A DNA stretch of 64,000 nt from Gemmataceae bacterium (lineage in GTDB: Bacteria; Planctomycetota; Planctomycetia; Gemmatales; Gemmataceae): assembly GCA_025055795.1 (NCBI GenBank), contig JANWVV010000019.1, positions 1 to 64,000 of the forward strand. Direction: 5' to 3'. The notes under the pieces were generated by a model. That model was not told the DNA's origin and searched no databases. It worked only from the letters and a program-made list of their open reading frames with translations. The translations under genes were made by a program, and so were the position numbers. This document shows positions 58,031-64,000 of this stretch, one piece after another. Numbering within the stretch: position 1 is the first letter of the stretch; each line of letters begins with the position of its first letter.

Positions 58031-58211
58031 AATCGGGCTTCCCTGCCGGCAAAGGCTGTCCAGAGATCTGATGGACACTGGGGAAGGGACCACGGGTCTT
58101 CCATAACCCGCTTGCCACAGTTGCCTCCGGCACCTTTTTAAAGCTACCCGCCAAGGCTATACCCGGACTGCGGGCAGCTCCGCAAGAGGAACCGGCCCGT
58201 TCCGCATTCCA

Positions 58212-59024
58212 TCAGGGGTTCCAGGCACGGCGGAGCCACTCGTCCAGGGTCAAATACAATTCCCGGTTATCGGTGGCTCGGATCACGGCCGCTTCGGCCC
58301 GACGACGCAATTGATTCTCAAAATCCGGTTTGAAGCGGCGAATCAGCTCCCGGATGGTATCACCCACTACCTGAGCCGCTTTGCCATCCAGGCCCAGAAT
58401 GTGATCCACTTTCAGATCGGCGTAGTCGAGTCGGGCCTCGTGGACATGTACTTTCAATACGTAAGTTGGTAACAAAGCGCCCAGGGGACGTTCCTGCCGG
58501 CTGCTAACTGCAGCCTGCAGGGTCAAACCTGCTTTGCAATGAGCCCGAATGTCACAGGCATACAGCCGCAGACCGTTACACCAGTGCTGCTGTTCCAGTT
58601 GCAGCGCGACGTTTTCCGCTACCGTTAACACAGTACCCTCAACGCAGCCGCGGCGCGGAAAGGAAATGTTTTGCACACCGACCTGCAAGCGGTCGCGTTG
58701 GGGAACCCGCAGAGTCAGTCGCCGCCACAACCCTTCATTGCGACGCTCCTGATATGGTTCAGTGATAATCCGCCAGTCTTTAATACGTCGCCGTGTACCA
58801 CTGACTTCCTTCTGGTGTCCCCAATTCTCGCTACTTTGTGCCAATGGGTCGGGCAGGTGCCGGCGGAACAGATCGGTCAGGATACGGGTTAGGGCCATGG
58901 CCTCGGCGGCATAAGGTACCGTTGTCGCGGAGCATTGAGGAGCCGCGGGCCATAGAACCGCCCCTATCCCCAGCAGTAAGCCGCCGACAGGCAGGCCACG
59001 CCACCACCTGCTTGGTTTCTTCAT
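58212..59024 (-). CDS. Secreted protein of unknown function
   Basis: I do not recognise this 270-residue protein. It has a signal peptide (MKKPSRWWRGLPVGGLLLGI, to about residue 32, ending APQCSA). The mature part is soluble and charged, with repeated strand-like sections such as RRLTLRVPQRDRLQVGVQNI and FPRRGCVEGTVLTVAENVAL followed by YVLKVHVHEARLDYADLKVD. It ends with a helical region (VGDTIRELIRRFKPDFENQL). The ATG at 59024 has GAGGGTG upstream, and the frame is open 29 codons further without conserved sequence. It lies 181 bases upstream of the DUF1570-like gene on the same strand and may be co-expressed. No function is assigned. Confidence 0.65.
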   Translation of the reverse strand: MKKPSRWWRGLPVGGLLLGIGAVLWPAAPQCSATTVPYAAEAMALTRILTDLFRRHLPDPLAQSSENWGHQKEVSGTRRRIKDWRIITEPYQERRNEGLWRRLTLRVPQRDRLQVGVQNISFPRRGCVEGTVLTVAENVALQLEQQHWCNGLRLYACDIRAHCKAGLTLQAAVSSRQERPLGALLPTYVLKVHVHEARLDYADLKVDHILGLDGKAAQVVGDTIRELIRRFKPDFENQLRRRAEAAVIRATDNRELYLTLDEWLRRAWNP

Positions 59025-59830
59025 AACACCCTCAGCCCGACCGGGCCGGACACCAGCGGTCGGTTGGAATCGCCCTCCAGAAACTATCTCTCCCCGCTGG
59101 GTCACCCACAAGTACCAATCGTAAGTACAAGCTCAAATTTAAATACAAAAAAGCCGACATCACCGCCGACCGGGTAGCACCACCAAGCCGCTCCCTCTGC
59201 ATTAATTCTAATACAGCAGGGGCAGTTCTCCCTAGAAAGGGAGTTCGTCGACCAATGCAATTTCTTTAGTTCCAAATGTCTGGCTTGGCGTTTTTTGGCC
59301 CAAGGGAAAAAGTATGAGTTATCTGCTCGACAAGTGTAAGATTGTGGGTACTTTGCGTGACTCGCAAAGTCACGAAGCGAGAATCCAAATTTCTATACCG
59401 CAATAAATCAAAAAGTGAGCGACAGACCGAGTTGGATGGCAACCGTTTCAGACGAAATTGTCCCGAATGATCCTCTCAGACTGAGCCGGTCTTTTGACAA
59501 GAGCCGTCCCGAGCAACATTTTTGCTAGTGGTTGGTCATCCAAGATTATTGCACAGCGTAGTATATAGATGTACCTTGCTTTTTAACACAGTCAGGAATT
59601 GAGTTGTGCTGCAGCGACAATCTATTTTGGCATGAAAATTGCGTCGCATTTCGTGTTCGGTTCCACCTTATGTGACGCGTTACATTGAGAAAAATGCGTG
59701 ACAAAGGGCGGCGGCTGTGTCAAAATAAGGGTTAGTCCCACCGGATGCCCGTCTGCAGGCATCCTTAGCGCCTGACGGATGGTAAGGGTGATTCTGTTTT
59801 TTCCATAGAGGCACAGAGAGGGTACGGCTG
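59025..59830. other. AT-rich divergent intergenic region
   Basis: About 800 bases between the divergent secreted-protein gene and the Tat-exported oxidoreductase gene, clearly AT-rich compared with its surroundings. It contains a six-base stem CTCCCT-AGAA-AGGGAG (59228-59243) and the paired hairpins at 59350-59373. Promoters in both directions are likely; no gene was recognised. Confidence 0.5.
59350..59373. repeat. Overlapping alternative hairpins
   Basis: ACTTTGCG/CGCAAAGT (8 pairs, 59350-59370) and GTGACT/AGTCAC (6 pairs, 59357-59373) share bases, so only one can form at a time. It lies upstream of the exported oxidoreductase gene and could be a regulatory structure or a binding site. Confidence 0.4.
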
Positions 59831-61096
59831 ATGAACACGGAACCGAATCGGCGGGAATTTCTAGGGACGGCCGTAGCGGCCGGCGTAGCTACAGCGGCTT
59901 TGCCCCACGTGTATGCCGGTGGCAGTGACCTGCTACGGGTAGGTCTGGTGGGTTGTGGTGGTCGGGGGACAGGGGCCGCTCGCGAAGCGCTCCGGGCCGA
60001 TGCCAATGCCAAGCTGGTGGCCATGTGCGACGTCTTCATGGACCGGCTGCAGGCCAGTCTGGACAATCTGATGAAGGTCTCGGACATCGCCTCCCGCATC
60101 GACGTGCCACCGGAACGGCGCTTTGATGGTTTCGATGGCTACAAAAAGTTGTTGGAATGCGTGGATGTCGTTTTGTTGTGCACGCCACCGGGTTTCCGAC
60201 CGCTCCATTTGCGGGCCGCCATTGATGCCGGCAAGCACGTCTTTTGCGAAAAGCCCCTGGCGGTGGACGTACCCGGCGTCCGCTCCGTGCTTGAAAGTGC
60301 CCAGCTGGCCAAAAAGAAGGGCCTGGCGTTGTGTTCCGGCTTCTGCTTCCGCTACGAGCGTGCCAAGCGGGAAACCGTACAACGGTTGCACGACGGAATG
60401 ATCGGCGACATCCGGGCTTTGCACATCACCTACCTGACCGGCCCCCTCTGGTGGCGCGGCCACGATCCCAAATGGACCGAAATGGAATACCAGATGCGCA
60501 ACTGGTACTACTTCACTTGGCTGTCGGGCGACTTCATCGTCGAACAACATTGCCACAACTTCGATAAGGCCAACTGGGTGCTCCAGGGAGCAGTACCCAT
60601 CTCGGCTATGGGCGTAGGTGGTCGCCAGGTCCGTACCGATCCCAAATACGGCAATATCTACGATCATTTCGCTGTGACTTTGGAGTTCCCCAACGGCGTC
60701 AAGATCTTTTCGATGTGCCGCCAGATGCCTCAGTGCCCCTCCGACGTAAATGATCACATCATCGGCACACAAGGGCAGTGCCAGTTGATGCAGCATCGCA
60801 TTGAACGCTATGACGGAAAGGTGTGGGAATTCAGCGGCGAATCCAAAAACATGTACCAGGTGGAACATGACGAGCTGTTTGCCAGCATCCGTGCGGGCAA
60901 GCCGATCAACGACGGGGAAAGTGCCGCCCATAGCACGGCCCTGGCCATCTTTGCTCGTGAGGCGGCCTACACCGGTCAGCGTCTGACCTGGAAGCAATTC
61001 ATGGCCTCGCAGACGTCGTTAGCTCCCAAGGTGTATGCGTGGGGTCCTAACCCTGTGCCACCACCGCCGACCCCAGGTGTCTACCGCTTGACCTGA
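59831..61096 (+). CDS. Tat-exported Gfo/Idh/MocA family oxidoreductase
   Basis: This 421-residue protein starts with a twin-arginine signal (NRREFLGTAVAAGVATAALP, residues about 6-25), so it is folded before export. A Rossmann domain follows with VGLVGCGGRGTGAAREAL, then FDGYKKLLECVDVVLLCTPP and the family motif HVFCEKPLAVDVPGV, where EKP supplies the catalytic Lys. The C-terminal domain contains the substrate pocket around SGDFIVEQHCHNFDKANW. Such enzymes oxidise or reduce sugars and inositols, often with a tightly bound NAD(P). GAGAGGG precedes the ATG by about ten bases. The next gene on the strand is a Tat-exported TIM-barrel isomerase, which suggests one sugar pathway in the periplasm. 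Substrate is unknown. Confidence 0.9.
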   Translation: MNTEPNRREFLGTAVAAGVATAALPHVYAGGSDLLRVGLVGCGGRGTGAAREALRADANAKLVAMCDVFMDRLQASLDNLMKVSDIASRIDVPPERRFDGFDGYKKLLECVDVVLLCTPPGFRPLHLRAAIDAGKHVFCEKPLAVDVPGVRSVLESAQLAKKKGLALCSGFCFRYERAKRETVQRLHDGMIGDIRALHITYLTGPLWWRGHDPKWTEMEYQMRNWYYFTWLSGDFIVEQHCHNFDKANWVLQGAVPISAMGVGGRQVRTDPKYGNIYDHFAVTLEFPNGVKIFSMCRQMPQCPSDVNDHIIGTQGQCQLMQHRIERYDGKVWEFSGESKNMYQVEHDELFASIRAGKPINDGESAAHSTALAIFAREAAYTGQRLTWKQFMASQTSLAPKVYAWGPNPVPPPPTPGVYRLT

Positions 61097-61435
61097 TTGC
61101 ACGCTTATCCGCCGGCAGCTAGCCACCCGGCCACGAATAACCAGGACAATTCCGCCCGCCCAGTAGCGGGCCGAATCGCGAAGCAAACGCTGTTGCGTGA
61201 CTTTCGTCAGGGTCACGACACGAATAAGGCTACGGACCTGATACGCCTCGCGATGGGGTGCAGGCAGGATGCCCGCCATCATCGCCCAACTCGCCCAAAG
61301 CAGTAGCCAGGTCTGTTGTTCAGTCGGCCGAGCCACCAGTGGCTCGACCGCCAACGGGGCTAAAACCACACCTTTTTTCCGTAGCGATCGTAGCAATTTG
61401 TAGACCCGATCGCGTACAAACTGTCGCCCAGGCAT
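61019..61435 (-). CDS. Possible small membrane-active protein, antisense to the oxidoreductase 3' end
   Basis: This 138-codon minus-strand frame has natural-looking codons and one hydrophobic segment (TWLLLWASWAMMAGILP), with basic ends. It overlaps the oxidoreductase gene by 78 bases on the other strand. There is no ribosome site before the ATG, though a TATAAT lies just upstream. I do not recognise it. It could be a chance frame; it is listed because nothing else fills 61097-61485. A short hairpin (GCCCGC-CCAGTA-GCGGGC, 61154-61171) also lies in this gap. Confidence 0.25.
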   Translation of the reverse strand: MPGRQFVRDRVYKLLRSLRKKGVVLAPLAVEPLVARPTEQQTWLLLWASWAMMAGILPAPHREAYQVRSLIRVVTLTKVTQQRLLRDSARYWAGGIVLVIRGRVASCRRISVQSGQAVDTWGRRWWHRVRTPRIHLGS

Positions 61436-61485
61436 GATTATAACTGAGGGGAAGCCTATCCACGGGGAAAAAGCAGGAGCCAGCC

Positions 61486-62397
61486 ATGATCCGACCGATC
61501 GGACGCCGTGATTTCCTGCGTCGAGGTGCCGGCCTGACTGCCACGTTCATGTCGCTGTGGGGCGGCCCCTCCTTGGCTCAGGAACGCCGGCCAAAGCTGA
61601 AAAAAGCCATCAAGTACAGCATGATTCGTTTGCCCAACGGCTCGCACCGGGACAAGCTGGAGTTGGCTAAAAAGTGTGGTTTTCAGGGGGTAGAAATCGA
61701 CAGTCCCGGTACCCCCCACCTGGACGAGTTGGTACGGGCCAGCAAAGATACTGGAGTGATTGTGCACGGCGTAATTGACTCGGTGCACTGGCACCAACCC
61801 TTGTCGGATCCGGACGAGAAGGTGCGGGCCAAGGGGCTGGAGGCCCTGCTGACCGCGTTACGCGATGCCCAGACGGTCGGGGCCGAAACCGTCCTGCTGG
61901 TGCCCGGCGTGGTCAAAGAGGGGATGGTCACCTTCGAACAATGCTGGGAACGTTCACAGGCGGAAATCCGCAAAGCCCTTCCCACGGCGGAAAAGTGTGG
62001 CGTCAAAATTGCCATCGAAGTCGTCTGGAACAACTTCATCACCACCCCGGAGCAGTTCATCGAATACGTCGACAGCTTCAAGTCCCCGTGGGTCGGCGCC
62101 TACTTCGACTGCTCGAATATGATCCGTTACGGGGTTCCTTCCGCTGAGTGGATCCGCAAACTTGGCAAACGCATGCTGAAATTCGATTTCAAAGGGTTCA
62201 GCCTGAAACGCTACGCCGCCAAGATGAATCCATGGGTGGAAATCGGCGAAGGGGACGAGAACTGGCCGGAAATCCTGCGAGCCCTGGCCGAGATCGGCTA
62301 CGACGGCTGGGCTACCGCGGAAGTCCAGGGAGGTGGTGAAGATACGCTCCGCAAAATCTCCCGGCAAATGGACAAGGTGCTCGGCCTGGCCGAATGA
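61486..62397 (+). CDS. Tat-exported TIM-barrel sugar phosphate isomerase/epimerase
   Basis: This 303-residue protein has a twin-arginine signal (GRRDFLRRGAGLTATFMSL, residues about 5-23) and then an AP-endonuclease-2/xylose-isomerase-like TIM barrel. Candidate metal ligands are in CGFQGVEIDSPG, GVKIAIEVVWNNF, VGAYFDCSNM and GWATAEVQGG, giving the usual Glu-Asp/His-Glu pattern. Such proteins isomerise or epimerise sugars. AGGAG precedes the ATG. It follows the exported oxidoreductase by 389 bases and may work with it in the periplasm. Substrate is unknown. Confidence 0.88.
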   Translation: MIRPIGRRDFLRRGAGLTATFMSLWGGPSLAQERRPKLKKAIKYSMIRLPNGSHRDKLELAKKCGFQGVEIDSPGTPHLDELVRASKDTGVIVHGVIDSVHWHQPLSDPDEKVRAKGLEALLTALRDAQTVGAETVLLVPGVVKEGMVTFEQCWERSQAEIRKALPTAEKCGVKIAIEVVWNNFITTPEQFIEYVDSFKSPWVGAYFDCSNMIRYGVPSAEWIRKLGKRMLKFDFKGFSLKRYAAKMNPWVEIGEGDENWPEILRALAEIGYDGWATAEVQGGGEDTLRKISRQMDKVLGLAE

Positions 62398-62483
62398 CCT
62401 CCGTCTGCCGATGAAAACCAGAAACAGTCTGACCTGTGGATCAAGGAACTAGCGACTTCTCACATCAAGCGACACGGCAAGCC

Positions 62484-63512
62484 ATGTCCCTGTCAGATGC
62501 CTTTGCGACGACGGTGTACCCTCCTTTTCCAGTCTCTCGTCCCCGGCGGCTACGCGCTAGTCCGTTGCTGCGGTCTTTGGTACGAGAAACGGAGCTGCGT
62601 GTCGACCATCTGATTCTGCCTTTGTTTGTCCGTCCGGGCAAGGGCGTCCGGCGGGAAATCCCGTCCATGCCGGGACATTATCAGCTGAGTATCGACGTCC
62701 TGGTGGAGGAAGTGGGGGCCGCTCGCGATCTGGGATTGCACGCCTTCATTCTGTTCGGCATCCCCGAGTCGAAAGACGCCCGCGGCAGCAGTGCATTACG
62801 CGAGGATGGGATCATCGCTGAGGCGTTGCGGGCCTTGCGTCATGCCTATGGCTCCGACGTGCTGTTGATCACCGACGAATGTTTTTGTGAATACACCGAT
62901 CATGGGCACTGCGGCCTGTTGCAGCGTCGGGGTTCAGGCTGGGACGTGGATAACGACGCCACCCTCAGCTTGCTGGCCGAGCAGTGTGTTTTGCATGCCC
63001 GTGCCGGGGCCGACATCGTGGCCCCCAGCGGTATGCTGGACGGTATGGTGGCAGCCATTCGCAAAGGGCTGGACACCGCTGGCTTTTCTCATGTGCCTAT
63101 TCTCAGTTACGCCGTCAAGTACGCCAGCGCCTTTTATGGTCCCTTCCGGGACGCCGCCGAGAGTCCCCCGCAGTTTGGTGACCGGAGTACTTACCAGATG
63201 GATCCGGCCAACGCCGCCGAAGCGCTACGCGAGGCGGCCTTAGACGTGGCCGAAGGGGCCGACTTGCTCATGGTCAAACCTGCCCTGGCCTATCTGGATA
63301 TCATCCGACTGGTGAAAGACCGGTTTGGGTTGCCCACCGCTGCCTACAACGTCAGTGGGGAGTATGCCATGGTCAAAGCGGCCGCGGCACGAGGCTGGTT
63401 GGACGAACGCCGGATCACTCTGGAAATTCTCACCAGCATCCGGCGGGCCGGGGCGGACCTGATCCTGACTTACCATGCCCGCGATGTGGCCCGTTGGCTC
63501 CAGCAGGGCTGA
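62484..63512 (+). CDS. hemB: Delta-aminolevulinic acid dehydratase (porphobilinogen synthase)
   Basis: HemB (342 residues, usual length) joins two 5-aminolevulinate molecules into porphobilinogen in haem synthesis in the cytoplasm. The metal-binding Cys cluster is [18 protein letters not shown], the zinc-type variant. The active-site lysines are in [16 protein letters not shown] and [14 protein letters not shown]. The family segment [19 protein letters not shown] and the N-terminal [16 protein letters not shown] are also typical. The ATG at 62484 starts the conserved part; a GTG at 62436 is open upstream but without conserved residues. No other haem gene lies next to it. Confidence 0.95.
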   Translation: MSLSDAFATTVYPPFPVSRPRRLRASPLLRSLVRETELRVDHLILPLFVRPGKGVRREIPSMPGHYQLSIDVLVEEVGAARDLGLHAFILFGIPESKDARGSSALREDGIIAEALRALRHAYGSDVLLITDECFCEYTDHGHCGLLQRRGSGWDVDNDATLSLLAEQCVLHARAGADIVAPSGMLDGMVAAIRKGLDTAGFSHVPILSYAVKYASAFYGPFRDAAESPPQFGDRSTYQMDPANAAEALREAALDVAEGADLLMVKPALAYLDIIRLVKDRFGLPTAAYNVSGEYAMVKAAAARGWLDERRITLEILTSIRRAGADLILTYHARDVARWLQQG

Positions 63513-63643
63513 CTGTTTCCTTCGTCTCGTCTCCGGTCCTGTTGCTCAGGTCAGGGCGCTTTCAAAACTCGACGCCTCCCCCACAAAGCGTAAGCTTCCG
63601 CTTGCTTGATCCTTGTCCGGTGCAACCCGACACCGCGAGTATT

Positions 63644-64000
63644 TTACGGATCGCAGGAAGGTGGCTGGATTGAGGAGGATGCCTGGCGACGCAACTGATG
63701 CAACAACTGCTGGAAATCAGCCGGTAGCGGGGCGTCCCATTGCAGCCACTGATTGGTCAGCGGGTGGTACAGTCCCAACTGGACGGCGTGCAACATGGGG
63801 CGATGGGCCCCACTTCCATCGGGCAGCGGTGGTCCGTGCAACGGACGGTCGTAGATGCGTTCGCCACATAGGGGTGTGCCGGCCTCGCCGAGGTGGATGC
63901 GGACCTGGTGCGTTCTTCCTGTTTCCAGGGTGCATTCCACCCAGGCGTAGCGTCCGAATGTTTCGCGCACACGCACGTGGGTAATGGCGTGTCGGGCTCC
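63644..64000 (-). CDS. RluD-type pseudouridine synthase, C-terminal part (5' end outside the window)
   Basis: The frame runs from the window end to a stop at 63644 and contains the RluA/RluC/RluD-family C-terminal signature. It reads GARHAITHVRVRETF, then CTLETGRTHQVRIHLGEAG, TPLCGERIYD and the HRPMLHAVQLG segment. These enzymes isomerise uridine in rRNA. The catalytic Asp lies upstream and is not in the window, so activity cannot be judged here. It converges with hemB, 131 bases away. The exact paralogue (RluD or other) is not resolvable from this fragment. Confidence 0.9.
   Translation of the reverse strand, partial: GARHAITHVRVRETFGRYAWVECTLETGRTHQVRIHLGEAGTPLCGERIYDRPLHGPPLPDGSGAHRPMLHAVQLGLYHPLTNQWLQWDAPLPADFQQLLHQLRRQASSSIQPPSCDP

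Noticed and set aside
59933..60997. 354-codon open frame on the minus strand
   Set aside because: It lies within the Gfo/Idh/MocA gene on the other strand and has no recognisable motifs.

Overview
The window looks like chromosomal DNA of a member of the Planctomycetota, probably a Gemmatales/Gemmataceae-type organism. The evidence is the protein content: a VWA protein with a planctomycete-style MWMLDVFCC membrane anchor, VCBS/FG-GAP secreted proteins, Tat-exported Gfo/Idh/MocA and TIM-barrel sugar enzymes, DUF1570-like and DUF6655-like secreted proteins, FloA/NfeD, and a DapL aminotransferase. The DNA is GC-rich overall (inspection suggests high fifties), with a few clearly AT-rich patches. 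No rRNA, insertion sequence, prophage or CRISPR array was seen. Two tRNA genes are present (Met-type CAT and Pro CGG).

Layout. 1-2605: a possible Gly/Arg-rich protein tail, then two overlapping family-2 glycosyltransferases. 2670-6073 (minus): a three-gene unit of an ExbB/TolQ-like channel protein, a degenerate Hsp70/actin-fold protein and a membrane-anchored coiled-coil VWA protein. 6338-7633: a secreted VCBS protein. 8019-11262: a Pro-rich single-span membrane protein, a strikingly MamK-like bacterial actin and a membrane-anchored protein that resembles part of a SAVED domain. 11494-13727: phosphohexomutase and dapB. 14096-20339 (minus): cysS, ispF, moaA, moaE, moaD and an ArnT-like glycosyltransferase. 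21047-25576: alanine dehydrogenase, a second GT39 protein, xseA and xseB. 26374-31508: a double-protease-domain NfeD protein, a short NfeD protein, floA and a poly-proline membrane protein. 31719-36295: dapL, a NupG-like transporter and an old-yellow-enzyme-type oxidoreductase. 36918-39005: a tiny basic ORF and an ABC-2 type exporter pair. 39442-43161: succinate dehydrogenase (sdhCAB). 43596-45436: zinc-type ABC binding protein and ATPase with no adjacent permease. 45622-51944 (minus): two small or secreted planctomycete proteins, a TPR protein, a glycosyltransferase, GDP-fucose synthase and surE. 52376-55960: a 1194-residue protein kinase fused to a tubulin-like GTPase domain. 56372-59024 (minus): two secreted proteins. 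59831-63512: two Tat-exported sugar enzymes and hemB. 63644-64000: the C-terminal part of an RluD-type pseudouridine synthase.

How the genes fit together. Housekeeping functions dominate: lysine/DAP synthesis through DapB plus DapL, molybdopterin, isoprenoid, haem, aerobic respiration and DNA repair. Three modules stand out as possible undescribed systems: the ExbB / Hsp70-like / VWA trio, the MamK-like actin flanked by two single-span membrane proteins (one SAVED-like), and the solitary kinase-tubulin fusion. All three join a nucleotide-dependent polymer or chaperone fold to a membrane anchor or a signalling domain. All functional claims are from reading the sequence; no database search was run.
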